A stretch of 39,693 nucleotides of DNA from Elusimicrobia bacterium GWB2_63_16 (GCA_001799715.1 MGTZ01000002.1:1-39693), one strand, 5' to 3'. Counted from the stretch's first letter, positions 6,211 through 13,700 are shown. Notes: generated from the sequence alone by a model not told the origin. Program-made: numbers and translations.

Positions 6211-6821
6211 AGACCGACGAGGTGCTCAACAGCGTCACCCATATCGTGGGCGCGGCGCTGGCGCTGGCCGGGCTGGTGGTGCTGGTGGTGTCGGCCGCGC
6301 AGCGCGGCGACGCCTGGCGCGTCACCAGCTTCTCGGTCTACGGCGCCACGCTGTTCCTGCTCTACCTCTCTTCCGCCCTGTACCACAGCTCCGGCGGCCG
6401 CGCTAAGAAGCTCTTCCGCGTTATAGACCACCAGAGCATCTACCTGCTGATAGCGGGCACCTACACGCCGTTCACGCTGGTGACGCTGCGCGGGCCCTGG
6501 GGTTGGTCGCTGTTCGGCGTGATCTGGGGCCTGGCGGCCTTCGGCGTGGTGCTGGACGCGGTGCACAGGAGGGGGCGGCGCATACCGCAGCTGGTCATCT
6601 ACCTGCTGATGGGCTGGCTGATCACGCTGGCGCTGGGACCGCTGCTGCGCGCGCTGCCGCTGGGCGGCTTCCTGCTGCTCATGGCCGGCGGCGTCTTCTA
6701 CACCTCCGGCGTGGCCTTCTACCTGATGGACCGGCGATTCCCGTATTTCCACGGCATCTGGCACCTGTTCGTGCTGGCCGGCAGCGTCTGTCACTACGCG
6801 GCCGTCCTGTTCTACGTGTAA
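6207..6821 (+). CDS. Hemolysin III / PAQR-family membrane protein
   Basis: A 204-residue integral membrane protein with seven predicted helices. It carries the family motifs 'SALYHSS' (helix 2), 'DHQSIYLLIAGTYTPF' (helix 3) and 'HGIWHLFVLAGSVCHYAAV' (helix 7), whose Ser/Asp/His residues form the metal-dependent hydrolase-like centre of the PAQR/CREST superfamily. Despite the name, the role of bacterial members (TrhA/YqfA type) is in membrane lipid homeostasis rather than proven haemolysis. It starts with GTG at 6207, overlapping the stop of the lipid kinase (GTGA), so a joint role in membrane lipid handling is plausible. Confidence 0.9.
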   Translation: MKTDEVLNSVTHIVGAALALAGLVVLVVSAAQRGDAWRVTSFSVYGATLFLLYLSSALYHSSGGRAKKLFRVIDHQSIYLLIAGTYTPFTLVTLRGPWGWSLFGVIWGLAAFGVVLDAVHRRGRRIPQLVIYLLMGWLITLALGPLLRALPLGGFLLLMAGGVFYTSGVAFYLMDRRFPYFHGIWHLFVLAGSVCHYAAVLFYV

Positions 6822-6875
6822 CCGGCCGGTTACGGCCCGGGCCGGAAATGTGGTAAAATTATAAGGTAGTTTAGC

Positions 6876-6950
6876 GGGTGGTTAGCTCAGCGGTAGAGCG
6901 CTGTCCTCACACGACAGATGTCACAGGTTCAAATCCTGTACCACCCACCA
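6876..6950 (+). tRNA. tRNA-Val (anticodon CAC)
   Basis: A complete 75-nt cloverleaf with encoded CCA: acceptor GGGTGGT (6876-6882) / ACCACCC (6940-6946), D stem GCTC/GAGC, anticodon stem CTGTC/GACAG (6901-6905, 6913-6917) with loop CTCACAC and anticodon CAC at 6908-6910, T stem ACAGG/CCTGT with loop TTCAAAT. It reads GUG codons. A TATAAG -10-like box (6860-6865) is 10 nt upstream. The last 21 nt of the gene plus 5 flanking bases are repeated exactly at 7093-7118. Confidence 0.97.
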
Positions 6951-7118
6951 GATTTTTTTGACAAGGCGGTAAGCGGGTCATAATGATGACCCGCGGCAGG
7001 ATTTGAAAGGCGGAGCTGCGAGGCCAGCGGGCCGCAGCAGCGAGCCGGGGTCGCGGGCCGAAGCGAGCGACGGCGAGCGAAGGACCCGTGACCAAATCCT
7101 GTACCACCCACCAGATTT
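6930..7118 (+). repeat. 26-bp direct repeat of the tRNA-Val 3' end, bracketing a small element
   Basis: Positions 6930-6955 (T loop to CCA plus GATTT) are identical to 7093-7118; the bases on either side differ. The 137 bp between hold an 8-bp-stem hairpin (GCGGGTCA 6973-6980 / TGACCCGC 6987-6994) and CAGGATTTG at 6997-7005, which is complementary to the start of both repeats (CAAATCCTG). The rest (7010-7085) is G/C-rich with repeated GCGAGC words and no coding potential. This looks like attL/attR of a tRNA-targeted element shrunk to a remnant, or a miniature tRNA-associated element. The original tRNA terminator now lies beyond the second copy. Confidence 0.75.
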
Positions 7119-7128
7119 CAACTCGCGA

Positions 7129-7161
7129 AAATTGCCGCCGCTGCGCGGCAATTTCGTTTTC
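7129..7161 (+). terminator. Terminator, probably of the tRNA-Val transcript
   Basis: A 10-bp stem AAATTGCCGC / GCGGCAATTT (7129-7138, 7145-7154) with a 6-nt loop, followed by CGTTTTC. It lies directly after the second copy of the tRNA 3' end. Confidence 0.7.
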
Positions 7162-7171
7162 AGGGGCGGAA

Positions 7172-7849
7172 ATGGAAATTCTCTCTACTCTATTCGGCTA
7201 TCTTGTCCACGCCTTCGACGTGCTGCTGCACCTGGACAAGTACCTGGGCGGCGTCATACAGGACTACGGCGCCTGGACCTACCTGATACTCTTCCTCATC
7301 ATCTTCTGCGAGACCGGCCTGGTGGTCACCCCGATCCTGCCCGGCGACTCCCTTCTTTTCGCCATCGGCGTCTTCTGCGGCCTGGGCGACCTTGACCTCT
7401 TCAAAACGCTGGCCCTGCTGTCGGTCGCGGCCGTGCTGGGCGACACCGTGAACTACGCGGTCGGCAATTATATCGGCCCCAAAGTCTTTCACTACGAAAA
7501 TTCCCGCATCTTCAGGAAGGAATACCTGCAGAAGACGCACGCCTTCTACGAGAAATACGGCGGCAAGACCATCATCATCGCCCGCTTCGTGCCCATAGTG
7601 CGCACCTTCGCGCCCTTCGTGGCCGGCGTGGGCGCGATGACCTATGGCAAGTTCCTCTCCTATAACATCATCGGCGGCCTGCTGTGGGTGTTCTCCATCA
7701 CGCTGGCCGGCTACTTCTTCGGCGGCATCACGGTGGTAAAGAACAACTTCACCGCGGTCATACTCGCCATCATCTTCATCTCCGTCCTGCCGGGCGTGAT
7801 AGAGTACGTCAGGCATAAAAGGGCCTCCAGGCCCGGTCCGGCGGTCTAA
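7172..7849 (+). CDS. DedA-family membrane protein
   Basis: 225 residues, integral membrane. It shows the DedA/SNARE-associated signature: '[22 protein letters not shown]' near residues 46-67 (acidic residue then LPGD), '[14 protein letters not shown]', and '[26 protein letters not shown]' (conserved R-x3-P-x2-R-x2-x-P). Members act as undecaprenyl-phosphate or phospholipid flippases/transporters and keep membrane potential and lipid balance. I chose the ATG at 7172, where the family's N-terminus begins; an in-frame extension back to 7088 would translate through the tRNA repeat and terminator hairpin. Weak AGGGGCGGA lies just upstream. It stands as a single gene, convergent with the next. Confidence 0.92.
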   Translation: MEILSTLFGYLVHAFDVLLHLDKYLGGVIQDYGAWTYLILFLIIFCETGLVVTPILPGDSLLFAIGVFCGLGDLDLFKTLALLSVAAVLGDTVNYAVGNYIGPKVFHYENSRIFRKEYLQKTHAFYEKYGGKTIIIARFVPIVRTFAPFVAGVGAMTYGKFLSYNIIGGLLWVFSITLAGYFFGGITVVKNNFTAVILAIIFISVLPGVIEYVRHKRASRPGPAV

Positions 7850-7864
7850 CAAAATCCGCCGCGC

Positions 7865-8878
7865 CTACGGAAGATCCACGCATTTTCGCCAGGACGCAGT
7901 CCCGGGCTTTGCGGCGCAGCAGTTGACCGCTCCCTCGGCCTTTGTGGGAAGCCTGACCGGCCAGTTGAGCTGTTTCAGCGTCCGGAATTCTTCCCGATGA
8001 ACAGCATGGTACTGTCTAACGCCGCTCTCGGTCCTGTCGTACACGTAAAACCCGCTTCGGCACATCAGCCTTACCAGCGCCGCCCTCTCTTCGGAAGTGA
8101 AGCCGCCGCCGATATCCGCCGATATCCCGTAGGCGTGGTGCATGTTGTCTGGCTGCCAGTCCCCTTTCGCGTCGAACGCCCCGCCCCACGGCAGGCTGAT
8201 ATTGCCTATCTCAAGAAGCGGCGACGAAGGGTGTCCGCTTTTCCACGCGGCGGCCAGGTCGGTCAGCCCGGCAATGGCGGCGGTCGAAGCGTAATGATTC
8301 TCCGGATGCGCCGCCGTGGCGCCGGTCAGTTTGTACAACCGGTCGTTCGCCGGCATCGGGCCGATCCCCGGCGTTCCTACGTCCAGGAAATAGGTGAGCG
8401 TCGGCTTGCGCGTCGCGCCGTGAACAGACACGGTGAACGCTCCCAGCACCTTCAATCTGACGGCGTAATTTACCGGAGCCATATGAACCCGGAAACTTTG
8501 GTCCTGGGTAAGCCGCGGCGAGCGCACCGTGGCGCCATCGAACCTGGCTACGGTCTTCGTATCGGGCCAGGCGGGATAATAAAACAGCGCGGGGGGAGGA
8601 TCATTATGCCGGTGTCCGGTTTTCACGGCATCAATCTCAACGGTAACATCCGCCGTCCAGGTGTACACACCTGATGACGGCACGAAGCCGAACTTAAAAT
8701 CCCATCCGCTCCCCGGAAGGGCTGAGCGGCTGGCGGTCACGTGGCGGGACGTGTCCGCGAACGTCGAAGTGGAAGATCGGAACTTCACGGTTCCGCTGTC
8801 GAGGATATGCAGCATGTCAGCGCGGGCCGGCCCCGGCAGAACGCACAGAACGAGCAGCAAGAACAGTTCTTTCGTCAC
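7865..8878 (-). CDS. Exported protein with LAS-metallopeptidase-like C-terminal motif (last gene of RiPP-like operon)
   Basis: 337 residues with a signal peptide (1-20, ARA cleavage). Residues 21-170 look like beta-rich extracellular sequence. Residues 225-300 contain 'GNISLPWGG', then H248-x2-G-x-S-x-D255, the first zinc motif of M15/MepA-type (LAS) peptidases (H-x6-D). A later H291-x2-H294 could supply the third ligand, although the family normally has H-x-H. A D-Ala-D-Ala or cell-wall endopeptidase-like activity is therefore possible but not secure. Four Cys (273, 320, 321, 333) may form disulfides. It follows the M50 protease gene by 10 nt, making it the last gene of the sigma-54-type operon. 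It could release or act with the matured peptide outside the cell. Confidence 0.75.
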   Translation of the reverse strand: MTKELFLLLVLCVLPGPARADMLHILDSGTVKFRSSTSTFADTSRHVTASRSALPGSGWDFKFGFVPSSGVYTWTADVTVEIDAVKTGHRHNDPPPALFYYPAWPDTKTVARFDGATVRSPRLTQDQSFRVHMAPVNYAVRLKVLGAFTVSVHGATRKPTLTYFLDVGTPGIGPMPANDRLYKLTGATAAHPENHYASTAAIAGLTDLAAAWKSGHPSSPLLEIGNISLPWGGAFDAKGDWQPDNMHHAYGISADIGGGFTSEERAALVRLMCRSGFYVYDRTESGVRQYHAVHREEFRTLKQLNWPVRLPTKAEGAVNCCAAKPGTASWRKCVDLP

Positions 8879-8888
8879 AACTCCTCCC

Positions 8889-9995
8889 TTACCTCCGGAC
8901 TTCCTTCCATTCCAGGCGGATTTCCTGGAACCGCCGCAAACTGGCGATGAAGCCCATGATCAGGAAATACCCCCACAGTACGGTCGAATATCCGCGGGAA
9001 AACAAATTGTCCGCCGAGCCGGACGCCTTTGCGAACCTCTCCGGGATACCCGTTAACCCGAGGCCCAGCCGCCATAAAAAATAAACCGAAAAAGCCGTAA
9101 ACGCGGCAAAGTATACGGTGCGCACGATTCTTGTCAGGCGGTTTTTTGAGAATGAGCCCTGCAAATCCTTATAAAGCCAGTATCCGTCCGTCTTGAAAAA
9201 CGGGTTGAGATTGAAAAACACCAGGACCATTATCCAGCGGACAGCTTCGGCAAACACGAAAGCGCCGGTAAGGGAAGCCGCGATCAGCAGCAGAAGCAGA
9301 AATATCCCCTGGAAAATAAAACCGCCGCAGTCTATAAGCGCTTTGTCCCGGAGCGGAACGGTTTCAATGCCGGAAACATTGGTGTAAAAGACGGGAAAGA
9401 TCAGGTATACGGAGAGCCCTATCGGCCTGAGACCTATGCCTGCGGCGGCTGCCGCAAAAGAATGCCCGAGTTCATGGGCCAAACCGCCGGCAAGCATCAA
9501 TAGAAACACGTAGATCAGGTCCGGGCGCCCTGTCAGCGGCGCCGGGATCGCCTGGTTCCCGGCCAGGGCAAGAAATGAGCCCCACAACAGCCCGACCAGG
9601 GATAACCCCGCCAGGATCGAGGTCCGGCGCTTTTTGTCGCCGGGAATAGTCACTCTTAAAAAGGAAAGCGCCTTTTCCTGGATCTGCGGAGTAATTATCT
9701 GGATTCTGGGGTTAAGGAGCCTCTTTAGAATAGACGTCGGACCCGGGCGGTGCTTTTCCTTCAAAGCGCCGATCGCGGCAAGATGGATGAAGATCTCCTC
9801 CGGCGCGTTAAGACCTAATTCCGACAGGCGTTTCAAAAACAGGCCGCGGGGGCCTTCGGCCGGGAGTTCTTCTATGAGCCCCGCCGTTTCAGCGCTTAAG
9901 CGATAGAAGGAAGTCGCGGTAATGGCAAGGCGCTCCCCGCCCGTGCCGGCCGCGTAGGCGGATTTCAGGTGATTATCGTAAATAACTTCGGGCAT
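8889..9995 (-). CDS. M50 (site-2 protease-like) membrane metalloprotease of a peptide-maturation operon
   Basis: 368 residues. The zinc motif HELGH is at 174-178 inside a transmembrane helix, and N264-P-F-F-K-T-D270-G supplies the third ligand region, the same NPxxxxDG arrangement as in YydH/SkfX-like peptide-associated M50 proteases. About six membrane helices follow residue 130. Residues 20-80 form a soluble segment of the kind 'FYRLSAETAGLIEEL...FLKRL...FIHLAAIGAL', resembling PqqD/RRE-type winged-helix leader-binding domains; this is inference. Such proteases usually cut or help export a RiPP precursor. It lies 23 nt after the radical SAM gene and 10 nt before the exported M15-like protein, in one operon. 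Confidence 0.88.
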   Translation of the reverse strand: MPEVIYDNHLKSAYAAGTGGERLAITATSFYRLSAETAGLIEELPAEGPRGLFLKRLSELGLNAPEEIFIHLAAIGALKEKHRPGPTSILKRLLNPRIQIITPQIQEKALSFLRVTIPGDKKRRTSILAGLSLVGLLWGSFLALAGNQAIPAPLTGRPDLIYVFLLMLAGGLAHELGHSFAAAAAGIGLRPIGLSVYLIFPVFYTNVSGIETVPLRDKALIDCGGFIFQGIFLLLLLIAASLTGAFVFAEAVRWIMVLVFFNLNPFFKTDGYWLYKDLQGSFSKNRLTRIVRTVYFAAFTAFSVYFLWRLGLGLTGIPERFAKASGSADNLFSRGYSTVLWGYFLIMGFIASLRRFQEIRLEWKEVRR

Positions 9996-10018
9996 GACAT
10001 TGCCGCGGCCGGCCGCAG

Positions 10019-11419
10019 TTACGCGAGGCGCGGGGCGACGGGGCGCTCTTTCTGGGGTATATCCCGCCCATACCCGCGCTTAATGGAATCCAGTATGACG
10101 CTTTTAAGGTCATCGCATTTGACCTTGAAAAGGTCTCCCGTTTTTAAACGGCATTGTACGCCGCATTGGCCGCCGCAGGCCAGCGCGACGGAGCAGCGCA
10201 GGCAGTCCGGCAGATTCTCGAGATGCCTGCGTTTATAGAGCTCCCGCTGCGGCAGGAATTTTACCCCGGCTTCGCCGATGTAACCCACCCGCAATTCCGG
10301 GTTTCCCGCCTCCTCCGTGCACGCGTAAATGTCCCCGAAAGGGTCGATTACAAGATAATTCTGATAGACCTGCATGCAGCACGCCGTGCGGGTCAAACCG
10401 ACGCCTTTCGTCAGCTTGTAAAGATGGCGGACATCCGTGGCTCTCAGGGTGCTCGGGCAGTCCAGTTCAAGTCCCATGTCGCATATTTCCCGGGCCATCT
10501 CGGCAAGCCCCATGAAATGGGGGGATTCCGCCCTGGAGATGCCTTCATGCAGGGGATAAGCGTAAATATGGGTAAGGGGATTGCCGGCGATCTTTTTGGC
10601 TCTCAACTCGTCGAACAGGCCCGGTAGATCCCCTATCTTGTCCCTGTCCACGTTAAGGCGGAGGTCGATCGATGTCCCCCTGTCCAGCAACAGGCGGATA
10701 TTAGACAGTATCTTGTCGAAGGTGGGAAGGCCGTTGGCCGGAACCCTGGACCTGTCATGCGTCCGGCGCCAGCCGTCGAGAGAGATCTGCGTCTTGTTGA
10801 CCTTTCCTCGGCCGGGGCCGAAAATATCCGGCATGGCGTCCACGGTGGTGCCGTTAGTGGTCGCGACCACCGGAACGGGCCTTTTGCCCACGTGCCAGAG
10901 CGCCCGGCGTATTACGGCTTCATTCGCCGGCAAAAACGGCTCTCCGCCGTAAAGCGAAAGGGAGAGCTTGGATATTCCGGGCAGCAGCGACGGCAGATGT
11001 TTGTCAAAGATGTCGTCGACCAGTTGCGGCGACATTATCTTCCCGAAGTTTTTCTGGCGGTGGTTCCGCTGAAAGCAATAGCCGCAGGCGAGGTTGCAGG
11101 TGTAGCTGGGGAGAAGGATTATTCCGCCGGAAGAGGGCTGCTTTACCTGGCTGTTGTGCAGGCCGGCCGCGAGCTCCCTGAATTGTTTCAACTCCGCTTC
11201 CGGCGGCAGCGCGGTGATGTGGCCGCGGCCCGCAAGGAAATCCAGGTTGTTCGGGGAAAGTTCGCGGAGGCGCGCGTGTTCGCCGGATGCCAGGATCGCC
11301 CCGAGCGCTCTCGGCACCTCGTCGAGGCAGCCGTTGATGCCGCTGAAAAGGAGGTCCCTCTCGCCGCAGTCCAGGCCGATAACGTTGAGATACCTGCTGA
11401 TGTAGTACTCTGGTTTCAT
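10019..11419 (-). CDS. Radical SAM/SPASM peptide-modifying enzyme
   Basis: 466 residues. The radical SAM cluster is C108-N-L-A-C112-G-Y-C115 (CxxxCxxC), followed by 'LSLYGGEP' (SAM binding). The C-terminal SPASM domain shows CC...YACTE, then the canonical C-x2-C-x5-C-x3-C in 'CLRCSVALACGGQC' and a last Cys in VKCDD, so two auxiliary [4Fe-4S] clusters are expected. The first 90 residues carry no cluster and may recognise the leader peptide. Enzymes of this type form thioether, C-C or epimerised linkages in ribosomal peptides (sactipeptide/ranthipeptide class). The neighbours are a Cys-containing repeat peptide and an M50 protease, which supports a RiPP role. The exact chemistry cannot be read from sequence. 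Confidence 0.93.
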   Translation of the reverse strand: MKPEYYISRYLNVIGLDCGERDLLFSGINGCLDEVPRALGAILASGEHARLRELSPNNLDFLAGRGHITALPPEAELKQFRELAAGLHNSQVKQPSSGGIILLPSYTCNLACGYCFQRNHRQKNFGKIMSPQLVDDIFDKHLPSLLPGISKLSLSLYGGEPFLPANEAVIRRALWHVGKRPVPVVATTNGTTVDAMPDIFGPGRGKVNKTQISLDGWRRTHDRSRVPANGLPTFDKILSNIRLLLDRGTSIDLRLNVDRDKIGDLPGLFDELRAKKIAGNPLTHIYAYPLHEGISRAESPHFMGLAEMAREICDMGLELDCPSTLRATDVRHLYKLTKGVGLTRTACCMQVYQNYLVIDPFGDIYACTEEAGNPELRVGYIGEAGVKFLPQRELYKRRHLENLPDCLRCSVALACGGQCGVQCRLKTGDLFKVKCDDLKSVILDSIKRGYGRDIPQKERPVAPRLA

Positions 11420-11443
11420 TGATCTGTACTCTGTTTTCCGGTT

Positions 11444-12202
11444 TTACTTCGCGGCGGGGGAGGGATTCTCGCAGGCCTTGACCTTGTAGCCCTGGCTCTT
11501 GAAGTTCTGGCAATAGATCTCCGTGTGCTGGCTGCTCATGAAGATATTCTTATCCATGGCATAGGCTTTGTCCGCTGCGGCGGCGGCTTCGGCGTACCTT
11601 TTCAGCCAAAGCAAAGTCGACGCCTTGGCGCGAAACAGCTCCGGCGACTCGACCAGGCGCTGCGCGCGGTTCAGATCGGCCAGGGCTTCCTCATGGCGTT
11701 GCGACTTGGACAAAGCCTGGAACCTGAGGATATAGACGTGGTGTACGGTGTCCCTCTCGTTCTTGTTTTTGAAATCGACCTCGTAAGGTTTTTGCGGCGC
11801 GAAGGCCTTTTCTATCCTCGCCATTAGGTCGTCGGCTTCGGCATAAGCCGACGGATAGTCGCCTTTCGCATAGGCGAGCTGGCTTTTCGCGATAGCGTAG
11901 GCCTCGTCGTTCTTTTGGTCGGGAACGTCCTTGCCCCTGTTTTCCAAAAGCTCTTCGGCGGTTTTGGTGTCCCCCTTTTTAATAAGCCTGGCCAGCCTTA
12001 TAAAAAACTTGTCGCGGCGCGTCCTGGTCAGGGATTCAAGCATGCTCGCCGCGGCGTCCGAAACGTCCCCTTCGAAATTCCCGCGGTCCGGACCGGCTAT
12101 CGACGCGGTATTGCCGGGACCGGCGCCCGCGGCTGCCGCGCCGGCCGGGGCGATCCACAAAAAAAGGCAGATCAAAAAAGACATAGACGTTTTATTGTAC
12201 AT
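11444..12202 (-). CDS. Exported TPR-like protein in the RiPP-like operon
   Basis: 252 residues with a signal peptide (about 1-25, SFLICLFLWIAPAGAAAAG) and three or four helical tetratricopeptide-like units ('AIAKSQLAYAKGDYPSAYAEADDLM', 'RFQALSKSQRHEEALADLNRAQRLV', 'ASTLLWLKRYAEAAAAADKAYAMD'). The C-terminus carries two Cys (231 and 245). TPR domains bind peptides or proteins, so a periplasmic receptor, chaperone or export helper for the neighbouring peptide is possible. AGGAG lies 7 nt before the ATG. The gene is 77 nt downstream of the precursor gene and 24 nt upstream of the radical SAM gene, on the same strand. The family is not recognised beyond the TPR pattern. Confidence 0.82.
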   Translation of the reverse strand: MYNKTSMSFLICLFLWIAPAGAAAAGAGPGNTASIAGPDRGNFEGDVSDAAASMLESLTRTRRDKFFIRLARLIKKGDTKTAEELLENRGKDVPDQKNDEAYAIAKSQLAYAKGDYPSAYAEADDLMARIEKAFAPQKPYEVDFKNKNERDTVHHVYILRFQALSKSQRHEEALADLNRAQRLVESPELFRAKASTLLWLKRYAEAAAAADKAYAMDKNIFMSSQHTEIYCQNFKSQGYKVKACENPSPAAK

Positions 12203-12279
12203 ATTTCACTCCTGTTTATCTCCGCGGGTAACCGGCCGGGATTGCCGCCATGGCCTTACCGCCGCGCCCCCGCGCCGGA

Positions 12280-12600
12280 CTACAGCGGCGTCTCTTGGGG
12301 CTCCGTATCGGGCTCCGTATCGGGCTCCGTATCGGGTTCCGTATCAGGCTCCGTATCTGGCGTATGCGGGCACGGAGGCGGCGGCGGCACATCCGGAACA
12401 TCGCCTGGGTCTGGCGAGGTGGGGAAGCAGGTTTTCCCCATGTTGCAGCCCCCCTTGTCGAACAGGTCTTCCGCCAGCATTTGAATCGATACGGCCTCAT
12501 ACTCGACGCGGTCTTTTTTCTTCTCGAGCGTGAGAACCGCGACCCCGGAGAAATTCAATGATCTGATCAGGTATTCCTTGCGCGTTTCCGCTTGTTTCAT
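12280..12600 (-). CDS. Candidate RiPP precursor peptide with three Cys and a (PDTE)n tail
   Basis: 106 residues, no signal peptide. Residues 1-50 are a helical, charged leader-like region ending in DLFDKGG. Residues 51-79 hold Cys 52, 58 and 77 with a Pro/Asp-rich stretch, including five consecutive Pro (72-76). Residues 81-100 are five PDTE units, encoded by a 12-bp tandem repeat, then PQETPL. AGGA lies 6 nt upstream of the ATG, and a sigma-54-type promoter lies 47-62 nt upstream. It is the first gene of an operon with TPR, radical SAM/SPASM and M50 protease genes, which is the main reason to call it a precursor. The Gly-Gly before Cys52 may mark leader cleavage. It could instead be a cell-wall-spanning or unmodified peptide. 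No homologue is recognised. Confidence 0.7.
   Translation of the reverse strand: MKQAETRKEYLIRSLNFSGVAVLTLEKKKDRVEYEAVSIQMLAEDLFDKGGCNMGKTCFPTSPDPGDVPDVPPPPPCPHTPDTEPDTEPDTEPDTEPDTEPQETPL
12301..12360 (-). repeat. 12-bp tandem repeat (five units) coding PDTE in the candidate precursor
   Basis: Three exact units of ctccgtatcggg (plus-strand reading) at 12301-12336 are followed by two one- or two-base variants (12337-12360). The unit length is a multiple of three, so copy number can change without frameshift. Confidence 0.95.
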
Positions 12601-12646
12601 AGATATTCCTGCCTATATAGTCTTTAGTGCAACTTTGCCATTACGG

Positions 12647-12662
12647 AGCATTTATTATGCCA
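12647..12662 (-). promoter_or_regulatory. Sigma-54-type promoter of the RiPP-like operon
   Basis: On the minus strand TGGCATAATAAATGCT: GG at -24 (12661-12660) and GC at -12 (12649-12648), exactly 12 bp apart as sigma-54 requires. Only one base of the TTGC element departs (ATGC). Directly downstream is CCGTAATGGCA, shared with the sites at 13774 and 18648. Transcription would start near 12636, 36 nt before the precursor ATG. Confidence 0.7.
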
Positions 12663-12749
12663 ATGGCGTCTTGGGTTTTATATTCCTTAGCCCCGGTGAA
12701 CATGATATTAGGAGCGACCGGACGGCCTTGCCGTGGAGACAGGCCCTTT

Positions 12750-13700
12750 TCATTTTGTATTAAGCAGCTCTACCAACTTCCAGCGGAAAGCATCAGCCGC
12801 CACGGCAAGATTCGCTTTTTTAAATGAAAATTCAATCCCTATTTCGGAGTCGGAAGAATCGCTGGCGCGGTACTCGGAGGCGTGTATCGCTATAACATAA
12901 GGAAGTTTATCCTCGAAGATAAACATGGGGCTGCCGGAAGAGCCGCGGCTGTTGCTGCAGTTGTGCAGCCACTGGCCGAAGCTGGTAGGTCCCGAAACGA
13001 TAGTGCAGCCAGTTTCAAAGGAGGCGGACGAACCGGAGTAGAAATCCTCGCTATAACTGACGGCATAGAGCTGGGCAATGCGCGGATCGGGGAGGGCCTT
13101 AACGCCCATCCATCCGAGATTATCGCCCAAAGGCTTTGCCAGGCGCATGAGTGCCCAATCCCCGCTTTTATCGGTGGGGTATGAGCCCCACCAGGCGAGG
13201 GTGACACCGCTGGAGTAAGCCGAAGCCCCATTGGTAAGGTTCGGACGGAACACAAAGGCCCCGGCCATTAGCGTATTCGTGCTTTTGTCCAGTATGCAGT
13301 GGGCATTGGTGAGGATGAGGTCGCGGCTTACAAGCGCGGCGGTACAATGGCCTCCATTCGGCAAGTCAAGGCGGCCAATGGTATTCCATGGGTATTGGGT
13401 GCTGGTAACCTTGCCCCTCTTGTTCCCGGTAAAGACATTTTTGCCGATCATGCCGCTAGGCGAGAAAGGGGAATCGGCGAGGGCCGAGTTCGGGTTATAT
13501 CCTTTGGTAAAGCCGCCCGCCTGCTCCGGCACGGACGCCGGTTCGGACGGGGAGACGGCAGGCGCGGCGCTGTTCAACGCCTCGAAAAAAACAGGGCTGG
13601 CGGTGCGGCGTTCCCCGGTGAAATCCGGGGTGTATTGGCCGGCCGAAGCGGTTGCGACCGTGAGCATCCAGAAAACATTCAGCGCTGAAACGAATTTCAT
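12750..13700 (-). CDS. Secreted trypsin/V8-like serine protease (S1 family)
   Basis: 316 residues with a signal peptide (1-20) and a Ser/Pro-rich propeptide-like segment (about 21-95). The chymotrypsin fold shows the complete triad: H134 in LTNAHC, D181 in GDWALMRL and S255 in SRGSSGSPMF. Cysteine pairs 119/135 and 232/248 are placed as in S1 proteases. The GSSGSP form of the serine motif is like glutamyl endopeptidases (V8 group). It has AAGGAG about 10 nt before the ATG and its own sigma-54-type promoter. The gene lies 150 nt upstream of the candidate precursor on the same strand with no clear terminator between, so readthrough into that operon is possible. It may process the exported peptide or be a co-regulated exoenzyme. 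Confidence 0.92.
   Translation of the reverse strand: MKFVSALNVFWMLTVATASAGQYTPDFTGERRTASPVFFEALNSAAPAVSPSEPASVPEQAGGFTKGYNPNSALADSPFSPSGMIGKNVFTGNKRGKVTSTQYPWNTIGRLDLPNGGHCTAALVSRDLILTNAHCILDKSTNTLMAGAFVFRPNLTNGASAYSSGVTLAWWGSYPTDKSGDWALMRLAKPLGDNLGWMGVKALPDPRIAQLYAVSYSEDFYSGSSASFETGCTIVSGPTSFGQWLHNCSNSRGSSGSPMFIFEDKLPYVIAIHASEYRASDSSDSEIGIEFSFKKANLAVAADAFRWKLVELLNTK

Noticed and set aside
7093-7118. Second tRNA gene downstream of tRNA-Val
   Set aside because: Only the 3' quarter of the tRNA is present; there is no D arm, anticodon arm or 5' acceptor strand.
9975-10000. A fourth sigma-54 site upstream of the M50 protease gene
   Set aside because: GC and GCC elements are present but one base too close together, and the site lies within a tightly packed operon.
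12301-12360. Short tandem repeats considered as a CRISPR array
   Set aside because: The 12-bp units are contiguous without spacers and lie in frame inside a coding region, so this is a coding minisatellite.
12693-12721. CCGGT-N19-ACCGG as an enhancer-binding site for the RiPP-like operon
   Set aside because: The arms are only 5 bp in G/C-rich DNA and the site is not repeated at the other two sigma-54-type promoters.
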